Origin: Balanoglossus misakiensis
Taxonomy: Eukaryota; Hemichordata
NCBI GenBank assembly: GCA_040954595.2
Contig: CM082588.2
Span: 4,464,001-4,528,000 of the forward strand
DNA length: 64,000 bases
Direction: 5' to 3'
Under the pieces are notes generated by a model. That model saw only the letters and a program-made list of their open reading frames with translations, ran no database searches and was not told the DNA's origin. Below are positions 1 through 11,512 of the stretch, piece after piece (positions within the stretch are counted from its first letter, which is position 1; each line of letters starts with the position of its first letter). Made by a program: the position numbers and the translations under genes.

Positions 1-3000
1 AACAAAGTAAATCGCACCTACCTTGATTAGCCAATCACAGTGTTCGAGTTCAAAGGTCGCCCAATGGCAGCAATACAGAGAAAAACATGATGATAGCATG
101 CACTGAGATGTCCGTTTGACACAGTGAAATATTCAATGAACCTTAAACGCACATGAAGCCAGCCCAACAATTAGTGTAGAATAACAATGCTGTGTGATGC
201 ACATGATTTGAGTGGAAAAATAAAGAAAATGTGATAAAACTACAGATTATAAGAAACGTCAACAGCAGTTAAAGATGGTTTTGGTTGGTTATATCTATTC
301 AAATGGTCCGCAAGCCTTTTCTTTTCAGTGCTGTTGAATTCTGCATCACTTAAAAATTCTTCTTTAAACTTGTTTTTAAAATTTGAAACACTTTTTTACT
401 GCTGAAATATTTCTTGTTAATTCAGCCAACAATAATGTTTGAAAAACAAACTAAGGGAATAAAACTACCTCTAGAGGGCGGGAACAACTAAAACAGAATA
501 ACAAAAACATATTTTATCCTTAAGACAAGCAACCTATACTATAATAGTTTAATAAACATATATTCTATGAACAGTTCAATACAGAAACCTTTCAGACTAC
601 AAAATTGTTAGCACTTACACAAAATAGTTACTAAGTTAGTGTTATTATATTGAAAAATAAAGGTTGTAGTTTGCGAGAAGAACAAAACAAAGGCCAACAT
701 TACTATGAGGGGAACAATGGGTGACAACATCATAGGTTAGTGAAGGGGGGTCTGCTTAATGAGGAAACAAGCAATGGAATATGGGAGGAAATTAGCATGT
801 GTTATGAGAACTCTCAAGTATCATGGCATCTTTATATCTATGTCAATATATGCAATTCTTTCAAGAGTAATCTTAACCTTTTCACCCCCATTTCCCTCTG
901 GAGAGGTCCAACTTTACCACAGAAAACAATGGTTTTGGACCAAACCATGGCAGTGAAAGGGCTAAAACTACATCCCCTTCAAAAATATTAAAGAGCATGT
1001 TTTGAAAAAATGTAGCACAAGAAAAAAAAACCACCAAAAAATTATAAAGATGATAAAAACCTGGAAATAATCATTAGCATGTTATCATGAGTATTTGAAG
1101 GCAAAAATTAAAATTACAATTATTGAGAGAATATTTGGGAAATAGTGTAAGATGTAGTTATACAAAGGATCTACATAGGGAGAAGATGATAAATACAAAA
1201 AAATGTGAACTGAAGGTTTAATTGGAGAAGTTGTTAATAGTCTTACATTTGGGATTGGCAAGTGTTTTTTTATTTTTGGATGAGCAAATGTAAATCAAAC
1301 TTCTCCAGGACTGATTTTTAAACGTTTTGAATGATCTGTCCATAACTGAAAGGGCAAATGTTCACCATAGCAACCAGGTATCAAAACCATGAGTTCAGGA
1401 TATCTCACAGAAGGACTGCACACATCTGATTGGTGGGTTTACAGAACCTTTGACCCTATGTTAATGAGTGATTCCATGTATGGGGATCAGGAAAAGCGAT
1501 GAAAAGCACTAACCTTTCTCTATCCAGGTCAAAGGTGAGTCTACCTTATCATTCTTACATGATCTCTCAATTACACTGGTCGGTAAGTTTACATAGCTAA
1601 AATTGGCCAATTTATTTATTCATTCATAACGTTACATATATCATCAAAATTGTCATTCTGTGGTCTTCCTCATAACAATATTACAATACAGCTCATGTCT
1701 TCATATTCTATCGATGGGGCGGTTATCAGCAACTGCATGTAAGCATTGCAGCCCAATGTATGCATTGAAAACTGAGAAAAACATGGCAGTGTACCTACTA
1801 TGTACATTGATGCTTACTGTGTATGGTTCATGATACTTCACAGTTCTTATATTCTAATCTTATGCATTTACATGTACTCGCAACAACAACAATAATGCAA
1901 CAGCAGGGTTCTTCAATTTCGTTACCCCAAAGCAATAAACAACAACTGAATAAACAATAACATAAACAACAATAATATGCCTTAGTTCCCTACGGTACAT
2001 GTATAATACAATCAGTGGTATGGAATGATCATGGTGGGTTATGGTAGTCTAAGAGCAGAAACTTCAATTTTCTGATGATATTTTTTAAAGAGAAGACAAC
2101 AAGCTGTTGATTGATAATTATATGGACAGATGATTACAAGCTACCAAATCTAATGACAGAGAAAAAGACCCAGATTATTACTATAGTAGGAAGACCACAA
2201 ACTGAAATTTAAGTTATGTTCTGTCCACAAACACACAAACAATATTACCACTCACTTTGCTATGATTTACAATTTAAGTATTTACATCAAATCTTTATCA
2301 TACTCAAGCCCTGGGTCAATTTTATTTTAACTTATATTAATTACATGTATAAGTTATGTCATGTTTAGAAGACTTTTAAAAATCTAAATTAAGCAAATGT
2401 ATAAAAGAATCAATTTTTTTTATTATTAAGGACAAAGTTGAAACCTTATCAGACTGACTTTCACACAGGGCATATCTGACTTTATTTTATAATTATGTTT
2501 TTAGATTTTAATCTGAACATAATTTTGACCTGATTTTCAAATTAATCATTGCATGTTAAAGATCAAATGAATGAAACAAAAGCAATTGCGATTTTATTGG
2601 CACGTTTAGCAAAATTCAACTAAACTCTAAATTTGGAACATTTCTGTGAATGAAAGAAATTAAAAGCCAGTACAAAGAAAAGAATATAAAAGATGAAAGT
2701 TCAACATGGAAGGTGAATATGATAGATGATGGCGACGACTGATTCAAATTTGTCAATTTGTAAAGTTCATCAGAGAAATATTGTTTTAAGTTCCTGATGA
2801 CATAACTTCATGAGCCTTTTCTCCACTTTTAAAGCAGAACAGGACAACCAATGCATATTCATCATCCACTAACTTTTGGTAGGCGGAATACATTCAGTGT
2901 ATACAAAATAATCTGAAGGCACGTAAGATTTTTAAACAGACATTTGACAAATTTGAAGCAGTCTTCTGTGCAAAATGTTAGCACTACAGAACAAGAATAG

Positions 3001-3219
3001 TCCATTGCAGGTTATCTGACAGCTTTTTGGAGACCCCCCTCATCCCCTGATTGCATAATTTATGCAGATACCAACAATTACACGGCAAAGGCTAAGACAG
3101 ATAGCCTTCGCTGGTATAACACTGGTACTACCACTTTGCATCAACCCAGCTTGGTGTCTGCAAAGCATTCTTTACACTGGCATTTCTCTATGTGTAAACT
3201 CAAACTCAGGTCAACAAAA
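1..3219. other. Non-coding AT-rich stretch, probably AGPAT intron
   Basis: No exon with protein similarity is visible on either strand. The AGPAT gene to the right reads leftwards and its C-terminal exons are missing, so most of this stretch should be one long intron of that gene. It contains one copy of a small MITE-like repeat at 875-965, annotated separately. Confidence 0.6.
875..965 (-). mobile_element. MITE-like repeat, copy 1
   Basis: About 90 bp that matches, on the opposite strand, a second copy at 25727-25815. The shared core includes AGGTCCAACTTTACCA and AGAAAACAATGG. The ends are inverted versions of AACCCTTTCACC, as in a miniature inverted-repeat transposable element. This copy is the more diverged, and I could not fix a target-site duplication. 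Confidence 0.6.
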
Positions 3220-3259
3220 TGCCAGGATGTAAGGGTCACATAGGGGTCATGAAAGTGGC
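3220..3259 (+). repeat. 40-bp dispersed repeat, copy 1
   Basis: It matches 63427-63466 at 37 of 40 positions in the same orientation, starting TGCCAGGATGTAAGGGTCAC. Both copies lie in predicted introns (AGPAT and NT5E-C). Its nature is unknown; it may be a fragment of a larger dispersed element. Confidence 0.6.
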
Positions 3260-3417
3260 CTGTAGGTGATGCCCAAACATTTTCTGCCAAGGTTGCTGTG
3301 TGTTTTGATTTGGAATATATGACGGCCCAGCACAGACAATCTCTGCAAAGGACTACTTTCGCACAAGAGATGAGGTGAATGGGTCAGAGAAGCCACGCTT
3401 GGAGGATATCTACTCAC

Positions 3418-3587
3418 CCCGAGCACATTGAACCGGTGACAAATGATCCATCCCATCAACCAGTCTATGTCATATTTGTGGTTTAGTATCACCACGCACG
3501 ATTCCTTACCCAAAGCATCGAACAACGGTGCATCGGAATAAAGGATGCAATCGGTGCCAGAGAACCACTCGGCTAGATACACCATTT
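3418..3587 (-). other. AGPAT: AGPAT alternative catalytic exon 2b
   Basis: 170 nt; acceptor CTAGCAG (tandem NAGNAG, giving Gln or Pro-Glu at the junction), donor GTGAGT, phase 1 in and phase 0 out. It encodes EWF, a GKES block, NHKYDID (HX4D intact) and a final NVLG. It aligns without gaps to exon 2a at about 25 of 56 identical residues, and the identical ones are mainly family-conserved positions. The exon has an open frame and a good pyrimidine tract, so it looks functional rather than decayed. Confidence 0.8.
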
Positions 3588-6339
3588 CTGCTAGGACAAC
3601 AAGGAAGACGGTCAGTGATATCGAGTGTGCAGGACGTGAAGTGCACCAGCCAACAGACAGTTGGAGATCTTTCATGGCGAGACTCAGTTATCTCACATGT
3701 CAAGCATGTTGCATTTGTGACCAGTTCCATGTACAAACAAATTGCACATTGACTACCCAGTTTTCTGTGTCAATACCAAGCTAGTTACGATTGCTTGAAG
3801 AGTTTCAATCTGATTAAAATCAGATGTAGGGAACGGCAACATGTTTTTTTTTATGCTGTGTGAGGTGACAGCACAAAAAAATCCACGTCGCCATTCCCTA
3901 CATCTGATTTTAATCAGATTGGAAGAGTTTGTGAGTCTGTCATGTTCTTTTTAAGTTAAAAAGTCATTGTACACGTGAAATTCTACAAAACTGGACACTG
4001 TGGCTGCGTTTCTGACTGAGTCTCGCACTGAAAAAACAAGCGACTGTCTGTTTCCTAGTCCAGGGTCTTTGGGACTCCCATACTTACACCGAGAATACGA
4101 AACCGTGAACACAACGTCCAACCCAGCAACCAATCAATTTCATAATGATGGTTCATCATGCACAAAGCACTCTCTTTCCCCCACTGTTTGCTGTCCTCGT
4201 CGGTCTCATAGAGCACACAGTCAGAGCTAGCCCACCACTCACATGTGAACACCAACTCTTCGTAGAAACAAACATGGGGGTTATTAGCAGTATGGAGATA
4301 GACACACCTCTCTTTTTTAATTACCGACTCTGACAGTAACAGCATCATAAACTAAACTAGACTAACCACACATATCATCTGTGTTCAGTATCATGGTTGT
4401 CAATACTATACTACCAATGTTTGTAAACATACACAGTCTGTGTTGACAAGCTGATCAGATGATAACCTTAACATGCCTCAATGGGAAGTACATGCAAGAG
4501 TAACTGAAACAGATTGTGAAAATATCGCAACGATTTAAAACACTACAGCCACTGTCCCTTTGAAATCTCAATCGTACCAAAACATAATGCAATCAAAACA
4601 TAAAGCCATCACATCTTTTACAAGTTTGACGTGATTTCACAGATGAACACCAGACTTACGGCTCCAATGCAGGTTCGCTAGAAAGCAGTTGACGCGTCTG
4701 CAGAGATCCTTGTGAAACGGCCAGATCACCAGCGAACAGCATTGCAGAAGGTTAATGATGATACCACTGACGATGAAAGTGTAGCCAAACAGAAGTAGGC
4801 CCAGACACAAGATGATGGTCTTGAAAAATCCCTTAAGCATGACTGGATCTCTCGGCTACGTCCCGGTCAAAGATGAAAGATTATAGTCTGGTCAAAGTTC
4901 TCCTGATGGAAAAGGTAGATTTGAGAATAGTTAAACAAAGAATATATCTGTTTCCTTGTATACTGGTTGTATATGAGTGCACTCAGACCACAAATGTGAG
5001 GCCAAAAAATAAATTATTATCGTATGGTGGTTCCTGATTCTCGACCTTCCCATTAGTTTTTTTCCTGAATATCAACTTACACTGAACCATTAACACAGAA
5101 AGGAATAATACCGGTAATCTGAATGTTTCTGTGGGCCAAGAATCTGCGCTACAGTATGTCTTATAGCTCAATTCACGTACCTGCCATGTGGTGTTTTCAG
5201 TTTTTAGACTTTGAACTTTAGCACCTGACCTGTGTTCAACCATGCTAGTGTGTGACGAATGAAATCGATATCCCTATCTTATCATGGTGACATAATGACC
5301 CTTCTCTGTAATAACCTCACATATAACATTCCGACTGGAGTTGACTAACCTGCGACAGTTTGAACTATGATGGGAATAGTCAATACTACTTACTGGTACC
5401 TCCTGTGGTAGAATATAATGCTATTGTACAACTTTGCATGCCCTGGCAGACTGCCAGCTAGCAGGTCAAGGTGACCTCTAACAATCGCAACAGAGTGTCA
5501 TGATCACAGTGAACATTTATTACACCAAGATGATCTACTTGGCTGTGCATACTTTGGTGTTGATATGTAGCATGTACATTGTATACGGTAATCATAGCTC
5601 TAATTTGCCTATCTAAAGATTTGAGAATGAGATGGCCTTCTGCAGCCCACATACAGAATGACACTGAATGATTTTTCCATTCATGATCAGGAAAAAAAAA
5701 GCGTACTGGTGATGATGTTACTTCATGCCACAAAGAAATCAAGTGAAATGTCAATACAACTAATCAAATTATGCTTAACATTCTAACAAATTATCCATGA
5801 GAGATACATGAAATCGATAATAGTGATCTAACATGCCTTTTGTGACTAGCTGCAAAGGTCAGTGTAGTCTGTCTAGCCCTGAATGATCACGACATCATGA
5901 AAAGTGAAATGGTTTAGCTTTTTATCAAATACCAACAAGCCCGTGTTCAAAACAAATGCGTGAACTTGGTCGCATACCAGTGTTACTTTCATGTACATCT
6001 CAAGATGTTCATTTCGGAAGGTGGGCGTGACCGGTCGAGATCGAACACGTTCGCGTTTGTGGCACGGTGTGGTAATCGATAATCGTGGTCTTGCAACTGG
6101 TCGATTACACTGTCAACATCTTTTCGAGTACTGCTATGTAGTTTATGAGGTCACCGTTGGTTGTGAAAAGGTCAGGGTACCCACTGCAAAACTTCGCCTT
6201 GTGTGTGCAAAATGTGTAAACATCCCAGAGACTGTCATGACAGTTTTACCACTTCATATGGTTCGTTTTACAAGATGACACGCTCTCAATATATTTATCA
6301 ATATCACTTTATACCCAATCAACCCCAAAAGTACTTACC
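3418..6339 (-). CDS. AGPAT: 1-acyl-sn-glycerol-3-phosphate acyltransferase (AGPAT3/4-like), 5' part of gene
   Basis: The product is an ER-membrane enzyme that should transfer an acyl chain from acyl-CoA to lysophosphatidic acid to give phosphatidic acid. The ATG is at 4838-4840. The first coding exon (4660-4840, donor GTAAGT) encodes an N-terminal membrane segment and an N-terminus like vertebrate AGPAT3 and AGPAT4 (WPFHKDLCRRVNC, HWS). It leaves a split codon (C) that becomes Gln when joined to either of two alternative second exons, 4088-4257 or 3418-3587. Each of those carries an NHxYxID block, the HX4D acyltransferase motif I. Upstream, a 5'-UTR exon probably begins at 4902 (acceptor CCATCAG), fed by a UTR exon ending at 6339 (donor GTAAGT). 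Later motifs (FxxR, EGT) are not in the window, so the gene continues off the left edge. Telling AGPAT3 from AGPAT4 is not safe with this fragment. Confidence 0.85.
3797..3930. mobile_element. Foldback MITE with perfect 9-bp target-site duplication
   Basis: A 116-bp near-perfect palindrome (3806-3921) whose arms begin CAATCTGATTAAAATCAGAT and fold onto each other to a small central loop near 3855-3875. It is flanked on both sides by the direct repeat GAAGAGTTT (3797-3805 and 3922-3930), a clean 9-bp target duplication. Target duplications of 9-11 bp are typical of Mutator-like elements. It lies in the intron between AGPAT exons 2b and 2a. Confidence 0.85.
4088..4257 (-). other. AGPAT: AGPAT alternative catalytic exon 2a
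   Basis: 170 nt; acceptor TACGAAG, donor GTAAGT, phase 1 in and phase 0 out, the same as exon 2b. Joined to exon 1 it reads HWSQLVF and then EWW, a GKES block, NHHYEID (HX4D intact) and RILG, matching the corresponding block of vertebrate AGPAT3/4. It lies 500 nt upstream (in transcript order) of exon 2b. Confidence 0.85.
4903..6338 (-). other. AGPAT 5'-UTR intron, no gene seen
   Basis: Bounded by a donor at 6338 (GTAAGT on the minus strand) and an acceptor ending at 4903. I see only short random frames in it. The UTR exon at its upstream edge contains a perfect 18-bp palindrome (6351-6368), described under findings. The AGPAT and YARS1 start regions face away from each other between about 6.4 and 7.4 kb, so the DNA between them may serve both promoters, though I see no TATA box. 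Confidence 0.4.
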
Positions 6340-7401
6340 AGGCGTCAACAACAACGCGATCGCGTTGTAAATGTTAGAAGGGCAGACCACCTACCGGTAT
6401 ATTCTCTGCGTGATCCTGTCCTCGATTGGTATTGCCTGTAAACATACCGATTAACGGCACCTATACAGAACACAAGTCTTTGACTATACTGTTATAATAT
6501 TACACAACACAAAGTGAAATTGCTTTAGAGTGGTAAGTCAAAATAACCTGTTTGCATGTGATATTTTCATCAGTGTGCGTACTTTCTATCTGCGATATTT
6601 TTGGAAAACGAAACGTCGCAATTTAATTGCGTCTATTCAACCGTAAAGTGGTATCGTCATTGAAGACTGGGCAGGATAAACCTGGTGTACAATATGGCTG
6701 TTTATTTATTTTCAGATTTAATAAAAAAAAATAACCATGAAGAAGCAGAATGATTCAGCTTCACTTGGATAAGTTACGCATTAGAAAACGTTAAAGTTCA
6801 TAGTTTATGGCTAGTTATTACGTATACAAAACATTTTTGAAGGGTGTGTTTTTATTTTTACTCACTTGAGGGATCATTTCTTGTTGAACTGATGCAAGAC
6901 CAAGCACATTGGTACTGGGACGTGTATTCGAAGTACAGAAGAAACATCTGGTAAGGTTGCGTTGTTAAAAAATTCAACCCGATCGGTCGATGTCATAATT
7001 ACCAGCTAAACATGAACATGTACATATGGGGGAAACGTCATAGCCCTGTACGAGATCACAATCCCTGGCCCTACTGCACTGTTGTCATGTTGATTTCCTG
7101 TACCCATCAATAATAATGTACATTGCAGGGAAAGTGTGCAATTTGCAGAATGGGTGTATTACCCCCCCGTGTATATTGCTATGTACATGTATGCTGAAGT
7201 GGGTGATTGTTGCAATGTATGCTTTGGAGTAGAATTCTTTACTTATTAAACAACACTGATTAGTAACTTATACATAAAATAGAAACATAGTTGTCACAAC
7301 TGAAATTTTGATCTACACAGTGTTGCATACTTACACTCTTTGGATGCTATTTGAAACAGTTGTTGGGTCAACATCAATTCCTTTATTTCTCCTTACCACA
7401 G

Positions 7402-10400
7402 GCAAACAATATTGTCACCATGGCAACTGATGAAGAGGTGAAAAGGAGACATGAGTTAATCACCAGGAACTTACAGGAAGTTCTGGGAGAGGAAAGACTT
7501 CTGGGTTTATTGAAGGATAAAAGAGACATTAACATATACTGGGGAACGGCAACTACTGGTAGGCCACATGTCGCATACTTTGTGCCAATGAGTAAAATAG
7601 CAGACTTTCTCCGTGCAGAATGTCATGTAAGTATCATTGATCTCAGTTTAGCCTTGTAAAAGTCACTTATACATACGGTAAACAGAGGTTAATATGAGTG
7701 ATATGAGAAGTGAGTTAGGTACATTCATAAGTGACAAGATTCAAGATGTCCTCTTTTTGTCTCTGGTTTCCTAGGTGACCATTCTGTTTGCAGATCTCCA
7801 TGCCTACTTAGATAACATGAAAGCACCATGGCAACTGCTTGAGTTGAGAACACAGTATTACGAAGTGGTGATCAAAGGAATGCTGGAGTCCATTGGCGTG
7901 CCTTTGGAAAAACTCAAGTTTGTCCGGGGTACTGACTTCCAACTGAAACAGTAAGTCTTGGGGTTCACTGTCTGCGTACTGATGTTCAATCTAAGTGTGA
8001 GTTTCATCATTGTAAAGTAGGAAGGTGTATTGTTCTTGGGACATGGTTCGAAATGAGTGACATTACTGGTACATGTACTGTATGTTTTTTAGAGAATATC
8101 AAACTATCTAACATCCTGTGGTCACTGACATGTCTGAGATATTCCAAGTCAACCACAGCCCTTTACACAACATATCTGGTTATCATTGCAGGGACTACAC
8201 ACTGGATGTTTACAGGCTTTCATCAATTGTTACTGAGGTAACTATTATACCAGTATTCAGAGAGGCTACATCAATTCATTTTCCATTTTGATCATCTAGG
8301 CACAGAACATATAATTTTGCCACTGCTTACATAGATCTCCAGATGTGGGCATTTCTGTAGACATAAACAACAAACGCTTTGTATATGATCTTTTTCTGCA
8401 GCATGATGCAAAGAAAGCTGGTGCAGAAGTTGTCAAACAAGTGGACCATCCATTACTGAGCGGTCTGCTGTATCCAGGGTTACAGGCACTAGATGAAGAA
8501 TACTTGAAAGTAGACTGTCAATTTGGTGGTGTTGATCAACGGAAGATTTTTACGTTTGCTGAGAAGGTAGGAATATATTTTGTCCTCATAGTCTCTGGTT
8601 GCATGACTGACGTGTACTTGTACGTGAAACAAACTGTCTGTGTAAAAGAAATTATGAGTAGAATATTTATATCATGAGTGAGCATACATCAAGCTCAGTA
8701 AAAAAGTCCTGTCAAATGGTTCTGGATTCGAGACATGGAGGTACTTGTTAATATAATTCTTCCTGTATGTGTTCTGTTCACAGTATTTGCCACATCTAGG
8801 ATATGCCAAAAGAATTCATCTGATGAACCCAATGGGTAGGTCACCTTTGTCCAGTTTTTTATCCTTAAATTAATGGACATACAGTTTGAATATATTTATC
8901 ATTGGTGGATGTAATAATGTAAACACTTTCTTTTGCAGTTCCTGGTTTGACGGGAGGCAAAATGAGTTCTTCAGAAGAAGTAAGTACATCCCTATTCCCA
9001 AATTGTCCATCCATCCTTCAACTGGTCCCAACCAACCACACCCGCCCATCCACGTATCCTGTCATAACATTCATTCTACCACATCCCATATTCTTGTTCA
9101 TTCTATAACTTCGACAGGAATCCAAGATAGATCTTCTAGACAGCTCTGCAGTTGTGAAGAAGAAATTAAAGAAAGCGTTTTGTGAGCCAGGCAACATAAC
9201 CGAGAATGGTGTCTTATCCTTTGCCAAACATGTCATCTTTCCTCTCTTCAAAGAAGACGAAAGTGAGTCATATATCTGTATAATGTTCTGTAAGCCAGAC
9301 AACTGTTTTGATGTCTACAGAACTAATGGCATACGTAGATGTACTTAGATAATTCTTGATTACTTTCCCTGTATTGTTAGAATTTTTAATCCCAAGAGAT
9401 GAGAAGTTTGGTGGATCAGTAGAATACGCAGACTTCACTTCGCTGGAAGAAGCATTTGGCAAGGAAGAAGTGCACCCTGGGGATTTGAAAAATGCTGTTG
9501 AAAAGTACCTGGGAAGGCTACTTGATCCAATCAGGAAGAAATTTGAGGAGAAGGAAATGAAGAAGCTTAACAGTTCAGCCTATCCACCTCCAGCAAAGAC
9601 AAGTAAGTTTTTACCCTCTCACCTTTTTGGTGGTATGGTTGATTCCATTTGCTGGGAAATGGGGGATGAGAAGACCAAAGCTAGTGGAGGCATCATTGGG
9701 TGGAAATATTTGTCACACAGTCAGATTTTTTTGGTTGTCAGTGTTGATGTGACAGGATTGGGATATTTTTTTATTCACAGAACCTGGTAAGGGTGGTGCG
9801 AATGCGACAGTTGAGGAAGAAATCTCTCCAGCAAGACTTGATCTGAGAGTTGGAAAAGTGACATCCGTGAGAAAGGTAAAGAGGGGAGAGAAAAAGATTC
9901 ATGGGAGGGAAGGGGGAGACAGGTGTGAGGAGGCAATATATGTGATAGACAAGTTTGGAATTAAGGTCTGTCACTTGTGAATCATCTACTCTGCCAGCTA
10001 GTTATTCGCTCTCATGGCATCTTCTGATTTGTCCATCAGCATCCAGATGCAGATACTCTGTACATCGAGGAGATCGATATTGGTGGTGATGAGACGAGAA
10101 CTGTCGTCAGCGGACTGGCCAAAGTTATCCCGATGGAAGAGCTTCAAGACAGACTCGTCGTCATGTTGTGTAACTTGAAGCCGCAGAAGATGAGGGGCGT
10201 GGAGTCACAGGCCATGTTGATGGCTGCTGCGAAGTAAGTTGCCACTAGGGGGCGATGTTAAGTCTAGCGCTGTTCACCACTGGATATAAGCTTAATATTT
10301 CTCATGTATTGGCATCACTGTTATATTTTGATGTGAGGTGTCACATGTGAATACACTACAAAGCATTGATACTGCTGTTGTTGTTGTTGAAAACTGTATG

Positions 10401-10960
10401 GGCTTTAATTTAGTCTAGCAGCAGCAAAAATAACCAGTACACATATACAAGCTGCATAACAGAATACTGAATATATTGAGTATATTGTGTTCCCCTGTAA
10501 TCAATCCATATTTGTTTTTCCTGCAGTGAGGATGTGTCGGCCATTGAACCACTTGATCCTCCAGAGGGCAGTGCACCAGGTGACAAAGTCTTCATCGAGG
10601 GTTACGACAAAGGGACACCAGATGCTGAACTGAAACCCAAGAAGAAGATCTTTGAAAAATTACAGGTACAGTAATTTTTGAACTGGAAATTGTTCATGTT
10701 CTATAAAAGGAAATAGGACAACATAACCCCTCATGTGGATAGTAAAGGGCAAATATTTGTTGAGCTTCATAAATATGTGTCGTGCACTTTTCCTTATCCA
10801 AATGGCAGTGCGATGTTGTTGACACTTTTTTCCATCATTCCTGTTTCAGGTGGACTTCAGGACGTCATCGGAATGTGTCGCCGAATGGAACGGATCGCCC
10901 TTTATGACAAAACTAGGAATCATCAAAGTTAAAAGCTTAAAGGGATCAATTATTCGATAA
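7402..10960 (+). CDS. YARS1: Tyrosyl-tRNA synthetase, cytoplasmic
   Basis: Charges tRNA-Tyr with tyrosine in the cytosol. ATG at 7420 (ACCATGG context); coding exons 7420-7626, 7775-7950, 8192-8237, 8402-8566, 8784-8835, 8939-8979, 9118-9262, 9381-9602, 9781-9875, 10040-10233, 10527-10665 and 10850-10960. They join in frame to 530 aa (human 528), all GT-AG. The class I Rossmann domain has [12 protein letters not shown] (HIGH-like) and the KMSSS loop, split by the intron after 8979. The ELR tripeptide that gives human mini-TyrRS its cytokine activity is present in [10 protein letters not shown] Lys-rich linker leads into a C-terminal EMAP-II/p43-like tRNA-binding domain ([25 protein letters not shown]). 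The start exon follows an acceptor at 7401, so an upstream non-coding exon is expected; I could not place it surely. Very high similarity to the vertebrate enzyme leaves little doubt. Confidence 0.97.
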
Positions 10961-11208
10961 TTTATTACGTGAAAATCAACATGTCTATAAACTTCCAAAA
11001 CATCACCATAAATGAAGGCAGAATCGTTTAGACCAACGTTGAAGACTGTATCTGTCATGCGTCTCATCTCAAGTCATCAAATCCAGTGGATTTATTCAGT
11101 TATCATGCGTGCATGTGTGTGAATTTATACAACAGTTTTTTATCATTTGAAAAGTATGGCTGCAGTGTCTGTCCAGACACCAGGATCTTTCAAAGATAGT
11201 CTTCTGAT

Positions 11209-11214
11209 AATAAA
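11209..11214 (+). terminator. YARS1: YARS1 polyadenylation signal
   Basis: AATAAA about 250 nt after the YARS1 stop codon, the first canonical signal downstream on the plus strand. Confidence 0.6.
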
Positions 11215-11512
11215 AACTGCTTGCAAACGACCATTTCAGTGGACAGCGCACAATATTTCTTATACAAGTGACTTACACTCACCCATCCCTGTAGAGAATA
11301 CACGGAGACTATAGTGGCCCTCTTACTTTGACTTGTAAAATTTGCCAAACTCCCTCTTTGGGGTCTAAAGATGGCTGTTTTGCGAACAAATCATGTATGA
11401 AACCATGGTTAAAGGAGATCTATCATTTTAGTCACTTGCATGTGTCTTCCTTTGAATCTTACAAGATCAAACATTGAACAAGATTTTCACCCAGTTCTTA
11501 TTAAATCGGAGA

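Noticed and set aside
15-104. Minus-strand open frame ending in a good donor (ATCAAG before GTAGGT)
   Set aside because: It does not resemble the AGPAT part expected here and has no supported acceptor or partner exon; kept as chance.
740-991. 83-codon plus-strand frame
   Set aside because: It overlaps the MITE copy at 875-965 and has no splice context or family resemblance.
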